Below, piece by piece: positions 1 to 8,009 of a DNA stretch of 23,334 nt. A program made the position numbers and the translations under genes. Source of the DNA: Planctomycetota bacterium (GTDB lineage: Bacteria; Planctomycetota; Phycisphaerae; WQYP01); NCBI GenBank assembly GCA_021798635.1, contig JAJZGH010000042.1, forward strand, positions 1 to 23,334. The letters run 5' to 3'. Below the pieces are notes generated by a model. The model was not told where the DNA came from and ran no database searches. It saw only the letters and a program-made list of their open reading frames with translations. Numbering within the stretch: the stretch's first letter is position 1; the number at the start of each line of letters is the position of its first letter.

Positions 1-666
1 GAAAAAGCCAAACGCGATCAGCGAGGGAATGGCCACCGCCAGGCCGCCGAAAGTATGCCACAGTGCCGTGGCGATACCCACCGACAAATCTGAAACTTTG
101 GCCTGCCCACCGGCATGATGCAGAGCGTTAAATGCTTCAATCATACCAAGCACCGTTCCTAAAAGCCCGATCAGCGGCCCGATGTTTCCAATAACATTAA
201 GCATCTCGATACGTCGAAATAAATTGGCACTATTTTCCGATAGCGCGCTTTCCAACCCTTCCCGCATGGCTCCATAGCCCAGGTGTGCCCGGCGAATGCC
301 CGCCTGCATCGCCTTACTGACAAAAGATTGATCAGCGGCGGTGAAATCAATGAGTTCCTTGAGCTGCCGCGAATCAATAAGGGATCGGATATGCTCGGTG
401 GTTTCAATGGGGGCGATTTTGCTTTCACGCAGGTGCAGAACGGCATCAAAGATCAACGCGATACTGGCCAGGGAGCAACCTGCAAGCACCACGATAACTG
501 TAATATCCAAACCCCATAGGATCGGATTGGGGTGATAAGTTCCCGCACCCCCGCCACCGCCGGCGCTTTGAGCCATGGCCGTGCGGCTCAGGGCCAGAAG
601 CGTACCGCAAAACAAGACGCCAAGAAGCATGATGCGGGAGCGGGAATGAGCATAACGACTGAACAT
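1..666 (-). CDS. MotA/TolQ/ExbB-type proton channel protein, partial
   Basis: Membrane proton channel subunit of the ExbB/TolQ/MotA class, which uses proton flow to drive envelope processes. The reading frame is open from an ATG at 666 to the window edge, giving 222 residues without a stop, so the C-terminus is missing. Upstream, AAAGGAG sits 7 nt before the ATG. Residues 1-34 look like a signal peptide ending in TAMAQS, as in many planctomycete ExbB proteins. A first membrane segment follows at about 48-72 (LDITVIVVLAG). The family core comes later: IEMLNVIGNIGPLIGLLGTVLGMI at 137-160 in two parts, IEMLNVIGNIGP then LIGLLGTVLGMI, then GIATALWHTFGGLAVAIPSL. The VWA-domain gene lies 86 bp upstream on the same strand, so the two are probably co-transcribed. 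An ExbD partner may lie beyond the edge; none is visible here. Confidence 0.9.
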   Translation of the reverse strand, partial: MFSRYAHSRSRIMLLGVLFCGTLLALSRTAMAQSAGGGGGAGTYHPNPILWGLDITVIVVLAGCSLASIALIFDAVLHLRESKIAPIETTEHIRSLIDSRQLKELIDFTAADQSFVSKAMQAGIRRAHLGYGAMREGLESALSENSANLFRRIEMLNVIGNIGPLIGLLGTVLGMIEAFNALHHAGGQAKVSDLSVGIATALWHTFGGLAVAIPSLIAFGFF

Positions 667-752
667 AAAAGGACTCCTTTGAATTTATTATCGGCTAAAG
701 CCGGGTAATTACCTTTAATTCCAATGGCCCATTGGCCGTCGGATGTTATAAT

Positions 753-1775
753 CTATTCCTTAATAAGACGGTATTGTCCGCCGGTTTCCTTGGCGATTTT
801 CTTCAAAGCACCCGCATAGAGGCGCAACTGCGCCCTAAATTGTCGGGAATGCCCGTTCAGAAACGTGTAGGTAAACACATGGGTGCCATGGATATCCATG
901 CGTTTCACATAATCCGCGAGGCTCGGATTAAAGCCGCCATTGGTAACAAAATAGACAATTTCCGGATGCAGTTGAAAGGCCATGCGAAAGGCATTTGCAT
1001 ACACGTTTAGACGACCGCGGGCCGCACCGGCGGGATGTATTTTGGAAAATTGGGTCTGGAACATTTTTTTCGCTGGCATAGTGGCGTGCACGAGGCCCAG
1101 ATTATCTAATGGCCGGGCTTGCCGACTCACTAGAATTACTGAAAACCGCTGGATTGGAACCAAGTGACTCACCGATTGCCGCAACTTCCGGGCAACCAGT
1201 TCAAAATTATAGAGCATTAATCCAGAGTGATCGATGATATAAACAACGCGCGTGGCATTGCCGCCGCGGCCTAAAAACCGCGAGGGCGGTCCCGACCCCA
1301 TGCCCCCCCCGGGAATACCGAACGAAGCCAGCGGCCCGCCCGAAGCTCCCCCCTGCGGCCCAACGGCAATAAAACTTAGCGACTTGGTGGCCGAAGAATT
1401 TAATACCGCTGAGACGGAAGTTTGATTGGTATTGGCATAATGCGAAAGGATATGCCGAATATTTTGCCGGGCTTTTTGTAGAGGGTTATGGTTCTGTCCG
1501 GCGTTGGGCGTACCACCAGGATGCGTTGAAAAATGTTGATCCCACGCCTGGGGAATAATAATAGGATGGGCTTTGCGGGTAATGACCGCATGAATAGCTT
1601 CAAAAGCAAAAAAAATCAGAACAAACAGCCCCAGATGCACAAGCGCCGAGGCAATCCATGGAGCGCCTTTATCAAGCCACGCTGGCAATTCGCCGCTATG
1701 GCTGGAAGCATCCTCCGGCACCGGATCATGATGATCCGGCTGAGGGAACTGGGGCCGCGCGTGTGCCTGACTCAT
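753..1775 (-). CDS. membrane-anchored von Willebrand A-like domain protein
   Basis: A 340-residue protein with a proline/histidine-rich N-terminus, one membrane segment at about 39-62 (WIASALVHLGLFVLIFFAF), a low-complexity Gly-rich region at about 138-172, and a C-terminal VWA-like fold from about 175. The MIDAS metal site is degenerate: D182-H-S-G-L replaces the usual DxSxS, and YFVTNGG stands where VxxTDG is normal, so metal-dependent ligand binding is doubtful. The start at 1775 is chosen because GGAG lies about 7 nt upstream; the frame extends a further 69 codons upstream without a good ribosome site. Being just upstream of the ExbB-type gene, it probably works in the same envelope complex, perhaps in place of an ExbD-like periplasmic partner; this role is inference. 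Confidence 0.72.
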   Translation of the reverse strand: MSQAHARPQFPQPDHHDPVPEDASSHSGELPAWLDKGAPWIASALVHLGLFVLIFFAFEAIHAVITRKAHPIIIPQAWDQHFSTHPGGTPNAGQNHNPLQKARQNIRHILSHYANTNQTSVSAVLNSSATKSLSFIAVGPQGGASGGPLASFGIPGGGMGSGPPSRFLGRGGNATRVVYIIDHSGLMLYNFELVARKLRQSVSHLVPIQRFSVILVSRQARPLDNLGLVHATMPAKKMFQTQFSKIHPAGAARGRLNVYANAFRMAFQLHPEIVYFVTNGGFNPSLADYVKRMDIHGTHVFTYTFLNGHSRQFRAQLRLYAGALKKIAKETGGQYRLIKE

Positions 1776-2222
1776 TAAAAACTCCGTACGCCATTGTGGG
1801 CATATCGACCATCGAAGGACTGCCTCAGGGCACCGCTTGCCGTCGCGCCTCTCGCCTGAGGCTTTCGCCTTTTGCAATCCGCGTGCCAAAGCTGGAGGAT
1901 TATCAGCAAGACGTGCCAAAATCAAATCTTTTATGGGAAAATTTTCAAGCTTTCCAACAAATATGTGTGACATAATTGACACAGAAAAGACAAAGCCTTG
2001 CCAAGTGTGTCACAGCAGCCGCCCAACCTCGATCGCGAAAATACGGCGATACAGGCACTTTTCTTCCATTTCGTAAAAGAAAAATAAGCGGCCCGGATGG
2101 TTACGTTTACTCTTAAGAAAATAAGTCAGTCACTCTGCAGCCTGGTATCTCATTATCCTGTAGAATGTCAGCATAATCCGGCATGAGCAACATGGCCTGA
2201 TTAGGAGAAGACAAAGGCGTTT
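1776..2222. other. divergent intergenic region without a gene
   Basis: This 447-bp stretch separates the minus-strand VWA gene from the plus-strand ATPase pair. No reading frame here has a ribosome site and a recognisable product; the longer frames are extensions or shadows of the VWA frame. It holds an 8-bp inverted repeat at 1822-1862 and looser repeats around 1966-2013 (TGTGACA against TGTCACA). Promoters for both neighbours should lie here, but I could not pick a convincing -35/-10 pair. Confidence 0.6.
1822..1862. repeat. inverted repeat GCCTCAGG / CCTGAGGC
   Basis: Perfect 8-bp arms at 1822-1829 and 1855-1862, separated by 25 nt. It lies about 50-90 bp upstream of the VWA start codon, on the side where the minus-strand leader would be. 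It could be an mRNA leader hairpin or a protein-binding site. There is no T-run on the minus strand, so a terminator is unlikely. Confidence 0.4.
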
Positions 2223-2225
2223 GTG

Positions 2226-3068
2226 ATGTTAAGTGACGTAGAACTCGAAAAGCTGCTTTCGGAGATGGAATCAGACCGTGTTGAACGCAAACGGAACATT
2301 TCCAACAAAGATACGCCGTTCGATTTACAACCCGCAAGCAGAGCGACGCTCGATGATTTGGATAATCAATTATTTACAAGGGTGTATTTGCCCCAAGCGG
2401 TCTCGCCAGAGACGTTATCTGAAAATCACCGGACCGCCGCTGAACAACTCGTGGCACTGCGGATGGCAATTACCGGACAAACAGTTTATCCCACAAATTG
2501 TGGAATTCTGGTGTTGGGAAAAGCACCTGTTGATCATATACCCGGTGCGTACATCCAGTTTGTCCGAATCGCGGGCGGCCAGATCGGAGATCCAATTTCT
2601 GACTCCAGGGAAATTCGGGGCCCGCTTCCGACATTGTTGAACAGCCTTGACGAGCTTCTGAAAATAAATATTCGGACCGCGACGGATTTTACTTCCGCCG
2701 ACCGGGAAATCCGCCGGCCCGATTATCCCATCGTGGCATTGCAACAGATCGCCAGAAATGCGGTCATGCACCGAAGTTACGAGGGAACCAACGCCCCGAT
2801 CCGTGTTACATGGTTTGTCGATCGGGTGGAAATTCAAAATCCCGGCGGACCATTTGGCCGCGTAACTCCGGAGAACTTCGGAAGCCCCGGTGCCAATGAT
2901 TACCGCAATAGCTACCTCGCCGAGGCCATGAAATACCTTGGCTATGTGCAGAGATTCGGTTTCGGCATCGCACAGGCTCGGCAGGAAATGGAAAAGAACG
3001 GCAATCCTCCACCGGAATTCCAAGTGGAAGAGTCTCATGTCGGGGTCATTTTGAGGAAGCGCCCATGA
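2226..3068 (+). CDS. ATP-binding COG2865-type protein with a truncated AlbA_2 domain
   Basis: A 280-residue protein resembling the 'putative transcriptional regulator / RecG-like ATP-binding' family (AlbA_2 plus HATPase_c_4). The N-terminus has the start of AlbA_2 (LEKLLSEMESDRVERK), but about 10 residues later the sequence is already at the region that normally follows the domain (TPFDLQP). Around 100 residues of AlbA_2 thus seem to be missing in frame. The rest looks complete: LGILVLGK-like GILVLGKAP, GAYIQFVRI, and a C-terminal GHKL-like ATP-binding part with ALQQIARNAVMHRSY (N-box) and IQNPGGPFG. ATG 2226 is 8 nt after AAAGG; GTG 2223 immediately before it is an alternative. The stop codon overlaps the start of the ParA-like gene as ATGA, so the two are translationally coupled. 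Family membership is fairly sure; the function of this form is unknown. Confidence 0.8.
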   Translation: MLSDVELEKLLSEMESDRVERKRNISNKDTPFDLQPASRATLDDLDNQLFTRVYLPQAVSPETLSENHRTAAEQLVALRMAITGQTVYPTNCGILVLGKAPVDHIPGAYIQFVRIAGGQIGDPISDSREIRGPLPTLLNSLDELLKINIRTATDFTSADREIRRPDYPIVALQQIARNAVMHRSYEGTNAPIRVTWFVDRVEIQNPGGPFGRVTPENFGSPGANDYRNSYLAEAMKYLGYVQRFGFGIAQARQEMEKNGNPPPEFQVEESHVGVILRKRP

Positions 3069-4069
3069 CCATTCCCGTTATCAGCTTTTTCAGCAATAAG
3101 GGCGACGTGGGTACAACGTCTTTGGTTTACCATCTGTCCTGGATGTTCGCTGATTTGGGCTTAAAAGTGCTGGCGGCGGACTTGGACCCCCAAAGCAATC
3201 TAACGGCGGCGTTTATGGATGAGGATATGCTGGCCGACACCCTTTTTAACGGTGAACGTGCGGGGACAATTTATCAATTTCTGACACCGTTGATTAAAGG
3301 CATCGGTGATGTCGCCGACCCGGATTACAAAATTATCAACGATAATCTTGCGTTGGTTCCGGGTGATATGAAGCTGTCGAGCTTGGAAGATGAAATTTCA
3401 CAGGATTGGCCCAAATGCCTGGATGGCCAGGAGAGATCGTTCCACGTGCTATCGGCCTTTTGGTGCATCACACAGAATGCCGCACGGCGGTTTGGAGCCA
3501 ACGTCATTATTGTGGACCTCGGACCCAATCTTGGCGCTATCAACCGTGCCGCATTAATTGGATCTGATTTCGTGGTCATTCCGCTGGGGCCTGACCTGTT
3601 TTCTCTTCAGGGTTTGGAGAACGTCGGCCCGGCCCTGCACCAATGGCGGCAGGGCTGGAAAGAGCGACTGGCAAAACAGCCAACGGATACCGTTGCGTTG
3701 CCGCAGGGAATTATCAAGCCCATCGGATACATGGTCATCAGGCACGCCATCCGGCTGGACCGGCCAGTGAAGGCCTTTGATCGGTGGATTGCAAAAATCC
3801 CCGCTACCTACGCCCAAAGCGTTCTGGGCCAGACCGAACCCGCATCGGTTAGCATTGACAACGACCCCAACTGCATTGCCAAACTGAGAGATTATCGCAG
3901 TCTTATGCCACTGGCACAGGAGGCGCGGAAGCCCATGTTTCATCTCACGCCCGCAGATGGAGCCTTGGGCGCTCATTTACAAGCCGTCGGCAACGTACGG
4001 GAAGAATTCAAAAAACTCGCGGTTGAAATCGCCCATCGAACCGGGCTGACCCATCTGTTACAAACATGA
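3065..4069 (+). CDS. ParA/Soj-like ATPase with a defective Walker A motif
   Basis: A 334-residue ParA-family (deviant Walker A, SIMIBI class) protein. The P-loop reads SNKGDVGTTS at residues 10-19 where the family has KGGVGKT[ST]. The signature lysine K12 is kept, but the second glycine is Asp14 and the phosphate-binding lysine is Thr17. Later motifs are intact: AADLDPQSN (37-44) and IIVDLGPNLGAINRAAL from about 148, the switch region with D151. ATP hydrolysis is therefore doubtful. It overlaps the upstream gene by 4 nt (ATGA). I recall homologues with a normal P-loop next to an ATP-binding AlbA_2 gene in other genomes, a conserved pair of unknown role; this is memory, not a search. The frame is open and full length, so the gene is either recently damaged or works as a non-hydrolysing form. 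Confidence 0.85.
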   Translation: MTIPVISFFSNKGDVGTTSLVYHLSWMFADLGLKVLAADLDPQSNLTAAFMDEDMLADTLFNGERAGTIYQFLTPLIKGIGDVADPDYKIINDNLALVPGDMKLSSLEDEISQDWPKCLDGQERSFHVLSAFWCITQNAARRFGANVIIVDLGPNLGAINRAALIGSDFVVIPLGPDLFSLQGLENVGPALHQWRQGWKERLAKQPTDTVALPQGIIKPIGYMVIRHAIRLDRPVKAFDRWIAKIPATYAQSVLGQTEPASVSIDNDPNCIAKLRDYRSLMPLAQEARKPMFHLTPADGALGAHLQAVGNVREEFKKLAVEIAHRTGLTHLLQT

Positions 4070-4229
4070 TGCGACTCGTGCTCTGTCAATCCTGTTTGTG
4101 ATGAATCATCATCGCAATCGAAAAGCCCGCGAGATTCGTGAGATTCTTATGCCGCCCGGCGGCCATGGCGGACGCGGCTTGTTGCGCTTAAAATGCCACG
4201 GGTTGATTGCCCACCGGCCGGATCAGGAA

Positions 4230-4246
4230 AGTCATGGCGCATGACT
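4230..4246. repeat. inverted repeat AGTCATG-GCG-CATGACT
   Basis: Perfect 7-bp arms (4230-4236, 4240-4246) around a 3-nt centre, 39 bp before the start codon of the epimerase gene. GATC also flanks the element on both sides, but not symmetrically (4221-4224 and 4247-4250). The position suits an operator or a leader hairpin for the epimerase. This is a position argument only. The rest of the 216-bp gap after the ParA-like gene shows nothing else I can name. Confidence 0.45.
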
Positions 4247-4285
4247 GATCTCGCCGATGTGATCGCAGATGAAGGAAAGTAGAGC

Positions 4286-5272
4286 ATGAAATTGGAAATT
4301 CCCGCCAGTTGCCGCACGGAGCCGATGAAGGTACTTTTAACCGGAGCCGCCGGTTTTCTCGGATCGCACCTCGCGGAGGCGCTGGTCGGTCTGGGGCATG
4401 ATGTAACCGGTGTGGATTCCCTGATCACCGGTGCACGCGAAAATCTGCGCAGCCTGGAAAACAACCCGCACTTCAGACTTATTGAACACGACCTTGCCGC
4501 AGGCCTGCCGGCCGAGGTTGCCGCCGGACAATACCAGCGCATCTGGCATCTGGCCAGCCCGGCAAGTCCGGTAGGCTATGTGAAGCATCAGGTGATCACC
4601 TTGAAAGTGAATGCCATGGCAACCATCGCATTGCTGGAACTGGCTGAACGCTGCAAGGCCCGCATGTTCATCGCCTCAACCAGTGAATGTTACGGCGATC
4701 CGCTGGAACATCCACAGCGCGAAACCTACTGGGGACACGTGAATCCCGTCGGTATGCGCAGCATGTATGATGAGGCCAAGCGCTTCATGGAAGCCGCCAC
4801 CATGGCCTATCATCGTGAACGCGGCGTGGATACCCGCATTGTCCGAATTTTTAATACCTACGGTCCCCGGCTGGCCATTGATGACGGGCGCGTGGTCGTC
4901 GCGTTTATTAAGCAATCATTGAAAGGTGAACCCCTGACCGTGCAGGGCGACGGCTCACAAACCCGATCTTTGTGCTATGTGGATGATGAAATTCGCGGCT
5001 TTATCATGCTCATGGAATCGCAGCCGTATCATCTGCCTGTGAATATCGGCAATCCCGATGAAGTCACAGTGCTGCAATTGGCCGAGGAAATCCGGGAGCT
5101 GGTTGGATCAAAAAGCGACATCATCCGTATGCCGCTGCCGCCGGATGATCCGCGTCAGCGCTGCCCGGATATTACACTGGCAAAAAATCTACTGCAGTGG
5201 ACTCCGGCGGTAGATCGCCGCGAGGGGCTCAAACGCACGATTGAATATTATCGGAGAAAGCTTCAGGCGTGA
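4286..5272 (+). CDS. UDP-glucuronate decarboxylase-type NAD-dependent epimerase
   Basis: Extended short-chain dehydrogenase/reductase, 328 residues, most like UDP-glucuronate decarboxylase (UDP-xylose synthase), which turns UDP-glucuronate into UDP-xylose using bound NAD+ in the cytoplasm. Visible features are the dinucleotide-binding GAAGFLG (20-26), ASTSECYGDPLEHPQ (130-144, with catalytic-region S/T and E), the YDEAK catalytic Tyr161/Lys165, and RIFNTYGP. The STSE-x-YGDP and NPxGxRxxYDEAKR pattern is typical of this subfamily rather than of GalE or RmlB. ATG 4286 has AAGGA 9 nt upstream; the internal Met14 (4325) has a ribosome site only 3 nt away, so the longer form is preferred. The product probably feeds envelope polysaccharide synthesis. 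The dut gene converges on it with a 128-bp gap in which I see no clear terminator. Confidence 0.9.
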   Translation: MKLEIPASCRTEPMKVLLTGAAGFLGSHLAEALVGLGHDVTGVDSLITGARENLRSLENNPHFRLIEHDLAAGLPAEVAAGQYQRIWHLASPASPVGYVKHQVITLKVNAMATIALLELAERCKARMFIASTSECYGDPLEHPQRETYWGHVNPVGMRSMYDEAKRFMEAATMAYHRERGVDTRIVRIFNTYGPRLAIDDGRVVVAFIKQSLKGEPLTVQGDGSQTRSLCYVDDEIRGFIMLMESQPYHLPVNIGNPDEVTVLQLAEEIRELVGSKSDIIRMPLPPDDPRQRCPDITLAKNLLQWTPAVDRREGLKRTIEYYRRKLQA

Positions 5273-5400
5273 GTTCAGGGGCCAGTGCCGGGATAATTTC
5301 TCAATTTACTCTGCCGCCGAACACGCCAACACCGCCAGAGCCGACGGCTACGTGAGGCACAGTAGACAGGATTTTGCGCAGGCTGCTTATGACCCGTTCT

Positions 5401-5862
5401 TTAATGCCCGGTGCTGCCGAATCCGCCGATGCCGCGCAGGGTGGATGACAGGTGCTCCGGTGAATCCACTTGATGCCAGGCGGCGCGGGTAACTGGAGCG
5501 ATGACCATTTGGGCAATGCGCATGCCGCGCGTTACAGTAAATGGTTCAGAGCCTAGATTAATCATGATAATTTTCAGTTCTCCGCGATAATCCGCGTCGA
5601 TGGTGCCTGGAGAATTGGGCAACGTGATTCCGTTTTTCAAGGCCAATCCGGAGCGCGGTCGAATTTGGGCTTCATGGCCATCGGGAATCGCCATGACAAA
5701 ACCGCAGGGTATCAAAACACGCTGCATGGGAGCAATAATCACCGGCTCAACGACCGCCGCCTGCAAATCCATGCCCGCACTGTGCAGCGTTTGATAACAT
5801 GGGTTATCCAGCCCTCGGCCGTGGGGCAGCCAGGCGATTTGAATGGTTATATGATCGTGCAC
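5401..5862 (-). CDS. dut: deoxyuridine 5'-triphosphate nucleotidohydrolase (dUTPase)
   Basis: Trimeric dUTPase that hydrolyses dUTP to dUMP and pyrophosphate, keeping uracil out of DNA and supplying dUMP for dTMP synthesis. All five family motifs are present in order in 153 residues: [34 protein letters not shown], and the C-terminal Gly-rich arm [10 protein letters not shown], which closes over the nucleotide. The start is a GTG at 5862: GGAG lies 7 nt upstream and no in-frame ATG fits near the N-terminus. It is the last gene of a minus-strand run glyA - amidotransferase - dut, starting 33 bp after the amidotransferase stop. Confidence 0.95.
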   Translation of the reverse strand: MHDHITIQIAWLPHGRGLDNPCYQTLHSAGMDLQAAVVEPVIIAPMQRVLIPCGFVMAIPDGHEAQIRPRSGLALKNGITLPNSPGTIDADYRGELKIIMINLGSEPFTVTRGMRIAQMVIAPVTRAAWHQVDSPEHLSSTLRGIGGFGSTGH

Positions 5863-5895
5863 GTGCCAACTCCAGTTATTTACTTAGAAGAAATG

Positions 5896-6600
5896 TTATT
5901 CCAGCAACGCTGCCCAGCGGGAAAATATTTCCCCGCCCAGGCGTTCCAGGGATGCGCCATACCGAGGCCACTGGTTTAGAATATCCTGTCCTGAAATCCC
6001 CGCCTGACTTAACTCAAGGTGGAATTCCTGAACCATGCGGTCAATCTGGGGATAGGTCAGTTCCAAATGACACAGCAGGCCGTATACATTTTTTCCATAT
6101 CGAAACGCCTGAAGAGCCGTTAAATCTGAGCGTAGCAGCGGAACAGCTCCGTCGGGCAGATCAAGAATATCGCCGTGCCAGTGCATCGCCATAAAACTAT
6201 CCGGCAACGCATCAAACACTACATCGCCTCGGCCACCAGGCAATTTTGCAACTTCATGCCAGCCAATTTCTTTGCGCGGTCCTGGAAACACTTTGGCTCC
6301 CAACGCCGCCGCCAATAACTGGCTGCCCAGGCACACGCCCAGAATCGGCTTGTTCTGTTCCAGTGCCAGGGTGATAAGTTGCAGTTCATGCTGGATGAAT
6401 TCATATTTCGCGTGCTCGTAGACGCTCATGGGGCCACCCATGATAATCAGGCCCGCAAAGTCGGCAGGATCATCGGGAATGCTTTCATCGGCAAATATTC
6501 TCACGGTGACGCAAGCACGCTTCTCTCGCTCCAAAGCTGCGGCGATATTTCCCGCGTGTTCACTATCCGCGTGTTGAAGGATCAGAATATTTCTGTTCAC
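5896..6600 (-). CDS. class I glutamine amidotransferase (GuaA-type GATase domain)
   Basis: A stand-alone 234-residue class I glutamine amidotransferase. The nucleophile elbow GVCLGSQLL puts the catalytic Cys at 90; CHLELT gives His178 and Glu180 of the triad. The oxyanion-side motif IIMGGPMSV (52-60) is also typical. Such proteins release ammonia from glutamine or act on gamma-glutamyl compounds; the acceptor cannot be told from sequence. I start it at GTG 6600 rather than the longer ATG at 6675, because the longer form would overlap the 3' end of glyA by about 58 nt and adds only a Cys/Gly/Thr-rich stretch not seen in the family. With this start it begins 17 nt after the glyA stop, which fits one operon with glyA and dut. 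Confidence 0.85.
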   Translation of the reverse strand: MNRNILILQHADSEHAGNIAAALEREKRACVTVRIFADESIPDDPADFAGLIIMGGPMSVYEHAKYEFIQHELQLITLALEQNKPILGVCLGSQLLAAALGAKVFPGPRKEIGWHEVAKLPGGRGDVVFDALPDSFMAMHWHGDILDLPDGAVPLLRSDLTALQAFRYGKNVYGLLCHLELTYPQIDRMVQEFHLELSQAGISGQDILNQWPRYGASLERLGGEIFSRWAALLE

Positions 6601-6617
6601 AGCAGTCCCAGTTCCTG

Positions 6618-7919
6618 TTACCGTGCCGCAACAGCCGCCGGCTCCTGGGTGCGTTGCGCAGCCGCCACATTGCACTCAAGGTGCGGCAACGGATAGTGCC
6701 GGGTGAAGTCGGAAACTTCACCGCGAATGCGGGCCAGAGTTTTTTCATCACCGCTGCTGGATGCAGCGCGATCAAACCATTCGGCGACTTTTTTCATCTC
6801 CGGTTCCTTGAGGCCGCGGGTGGTTAACGCGGGCGTGCCTACGCGAATACCCGAAGTTTCCATGGCTTTGCGGGTATCAAATGGAACCATATTCTTATTG
6901 ACAATAATGCCCGCCGCCTGCAGCCATTGTTCAACGGCCGCTCCGGTAAGATTGGCATCTTTGGTGCGCAGATCAATGAGCATGAGGTGATTATCTGTAC
7001 CGCCGGAAACCAGGCGATAACCGCGACGCATTAATTCCTCAGCCAGCACCTGCGCATTTTTAATAATCTGGCGACAATAGGCTGTGAATTCCGGTTTAAG
7101 CGCCTCACCAAAGGCCACCGCCTTGGCCGCGATAATGTGCATCAGGGGGCCGCCCTGCAAGCCGGGAAACACGGCTGAGTCGATTTTTTTAGCCCAGTCC
7201 GCCTTGCACAGGGTCATGCCGGCGCGCGGGCCGCGCAGCGTTTTGTGCGTGGTCGTGGTGACGAAATCCGCATGAGGCACCGGGGATGGATGCAGGCCCG
7301 TGGCCACAAGCCCCGCAAAGTGCGCCATATCTGCCATCTGCAGAGCACCAACTTCAGCGGCAATTTCCGCAAAGGCCGCAAAATCCCACGCACGGGGATA
7401 CGCGCTGGCACCGGTGATTATCAATTTCGGCTTATGTTCCAGAGCCAGATGGCGCACGAGCGCCATATCGATGCGTTCAGTTTTGGGGTCCAGTGTGTAA
7501 TGCACCGCTTTGAACCATTTTCCGGAAAGATTCACCGACTTGCCATGCGTAAGGTGCCCGCCATGATCCAGATGCAAACCCAGAATCGTATCGCCCGGGG
7601 TCAGGGCCGCCAGGAATACCGCCTGATTGGCCTGCGAGCCGGAGTGGGGCTGCACGTTGGCGTGATCACAACCAAAAAGCTGTTTAGCGCGATCCCGCGC
7701 AAGATTCTCAACCACATCCACATACTGGCAGCCGCCATAATAGCGTTTGCCGGGATACCCCTCGGCGTATTTATTGGTTAGGGGTGTGGCGGCGGCGGCC
7801 ATGACTGCGGCGGAAACGTGATTTTCACTGGCGATAAGTTCCAGCGTGGATTCCTGCCGGCCCTGTTCGTCACCAATAGCCTGCCAAAGTTCGGGGTCCT
7901 GATTTGCGATTGGATTCAT
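6618..7919 (-). CDS. glyA: serine hydroxymethyltransferase
   Basis: PLP-dependent cytoplasmic enzyme that converts serine and tetrahydrofolate to glycine and 5,10-methylene-tetrahydrofolate, the main one-carbon entry point. The 433-residue product has the full family layout: LIASENHVS near the N-terminus, [18 protein letters not shown] (51-68), [12 protein letters not shown], and the PLP lysine at K226 in [14 protein letters not shown]. The C-terminus has a short Ala-rich tail (after YPLPHLE) beyond the usual end. ATG 7919 is preceded by GAGG with 8-nt spacing. A TATAAT box lies 51 bp upstream with a hairpin directly after it. It heads the glyA - GATase - dut cluster. Confidence 0.97.
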   Translation of the reverse strand: MNPIANQDPELWQAIGDEQGRQESTLELIASENHVSAAVMAAAATPLTNKYAEGYPGKRYYGGCQYVDVVENLARDRAKQLFGCDHANVQPHSGSQANQAVFLAALTPGDTILGLHLDHGGHLTHGKSVNLSGKWFKAVHYTLDPKTERIDMALVRHLALEHKPKLIITGASAYPRAWDFAAFAEIAAEVGALQMADMAHFAGLVATGLHPSPVPHADFVTTTTHKTLRGPRAGMTLCKADWAKKIDSAVFPGLQGGPLMHIIAAKAVAFGEALKPEFTAYCRQIIKNAQVLAEELMRRGYRLVSGGTDNHLMLIDLRTKDANLTGAAVEQWLQAAGIIVNKNMVPFDTRKAMETSGIRVGTPALTTRGLKEPEMKKVAEWFDRAASSSGDEKTLARIRGEVSDFTRHYPLPHLECNVAAAQRTQEPAAVAAR

Positions 7920-7943
7920 CTGGCTTACCTCAATTCCATCATC

Positions 7944-7960
7944 CGTGCATTCGTTGCACG
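7944..7960 (-). repeat. hairpin CGTGCA-TTCGT-TGCACG in the glyA leader
   Basis: Perfect 6-bp stem with a 5-nt loop. It lies between the TATAAT box (7971-7976) and the glyA ribosome site. Transcription from that box should start near 7964, so the hairpin would sit at the very 5' end of the glyA mRNA. There it could protect the transcript or act in control. No riboswitch fold was recognised. Confidence 0.5.
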
Positions 7961-7970
7961 TGAAGAGGGA

Positions 7971-7976
7971 ATTATA
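7971..7976 (-). promoter_or_regulatory. -10 box TATAAT of the glyA cluster
   Basis: A perfect TATAAT on the minus strand, in the 90-bp gap between the autotransporter stop and glyA. The -35 region is weak: the best candidate, TTCGCG, needs a 19-nt spacer. The box implies glyA-GATase-dut is transcribed separately from the autotransporter gene. Confidence 0.55.
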
Positions 7977-8009
7977 GCCGCAGAATGGCTTGGACGCGAA
8001 AGGGTTTAA

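Noticed and set aside
2415..3038. Long minus-strand frame opposite the ATP-binding gene
   Set aside because: Antisense shadow of a frame with recognisable domains and a coupled start.
3065..4069. Plasmid or chromosome partition locus
   Set aside because: No ParB-like gene or clustered parS-like sites; the partner is an ATP-binding regulator and the P-loop is defective.
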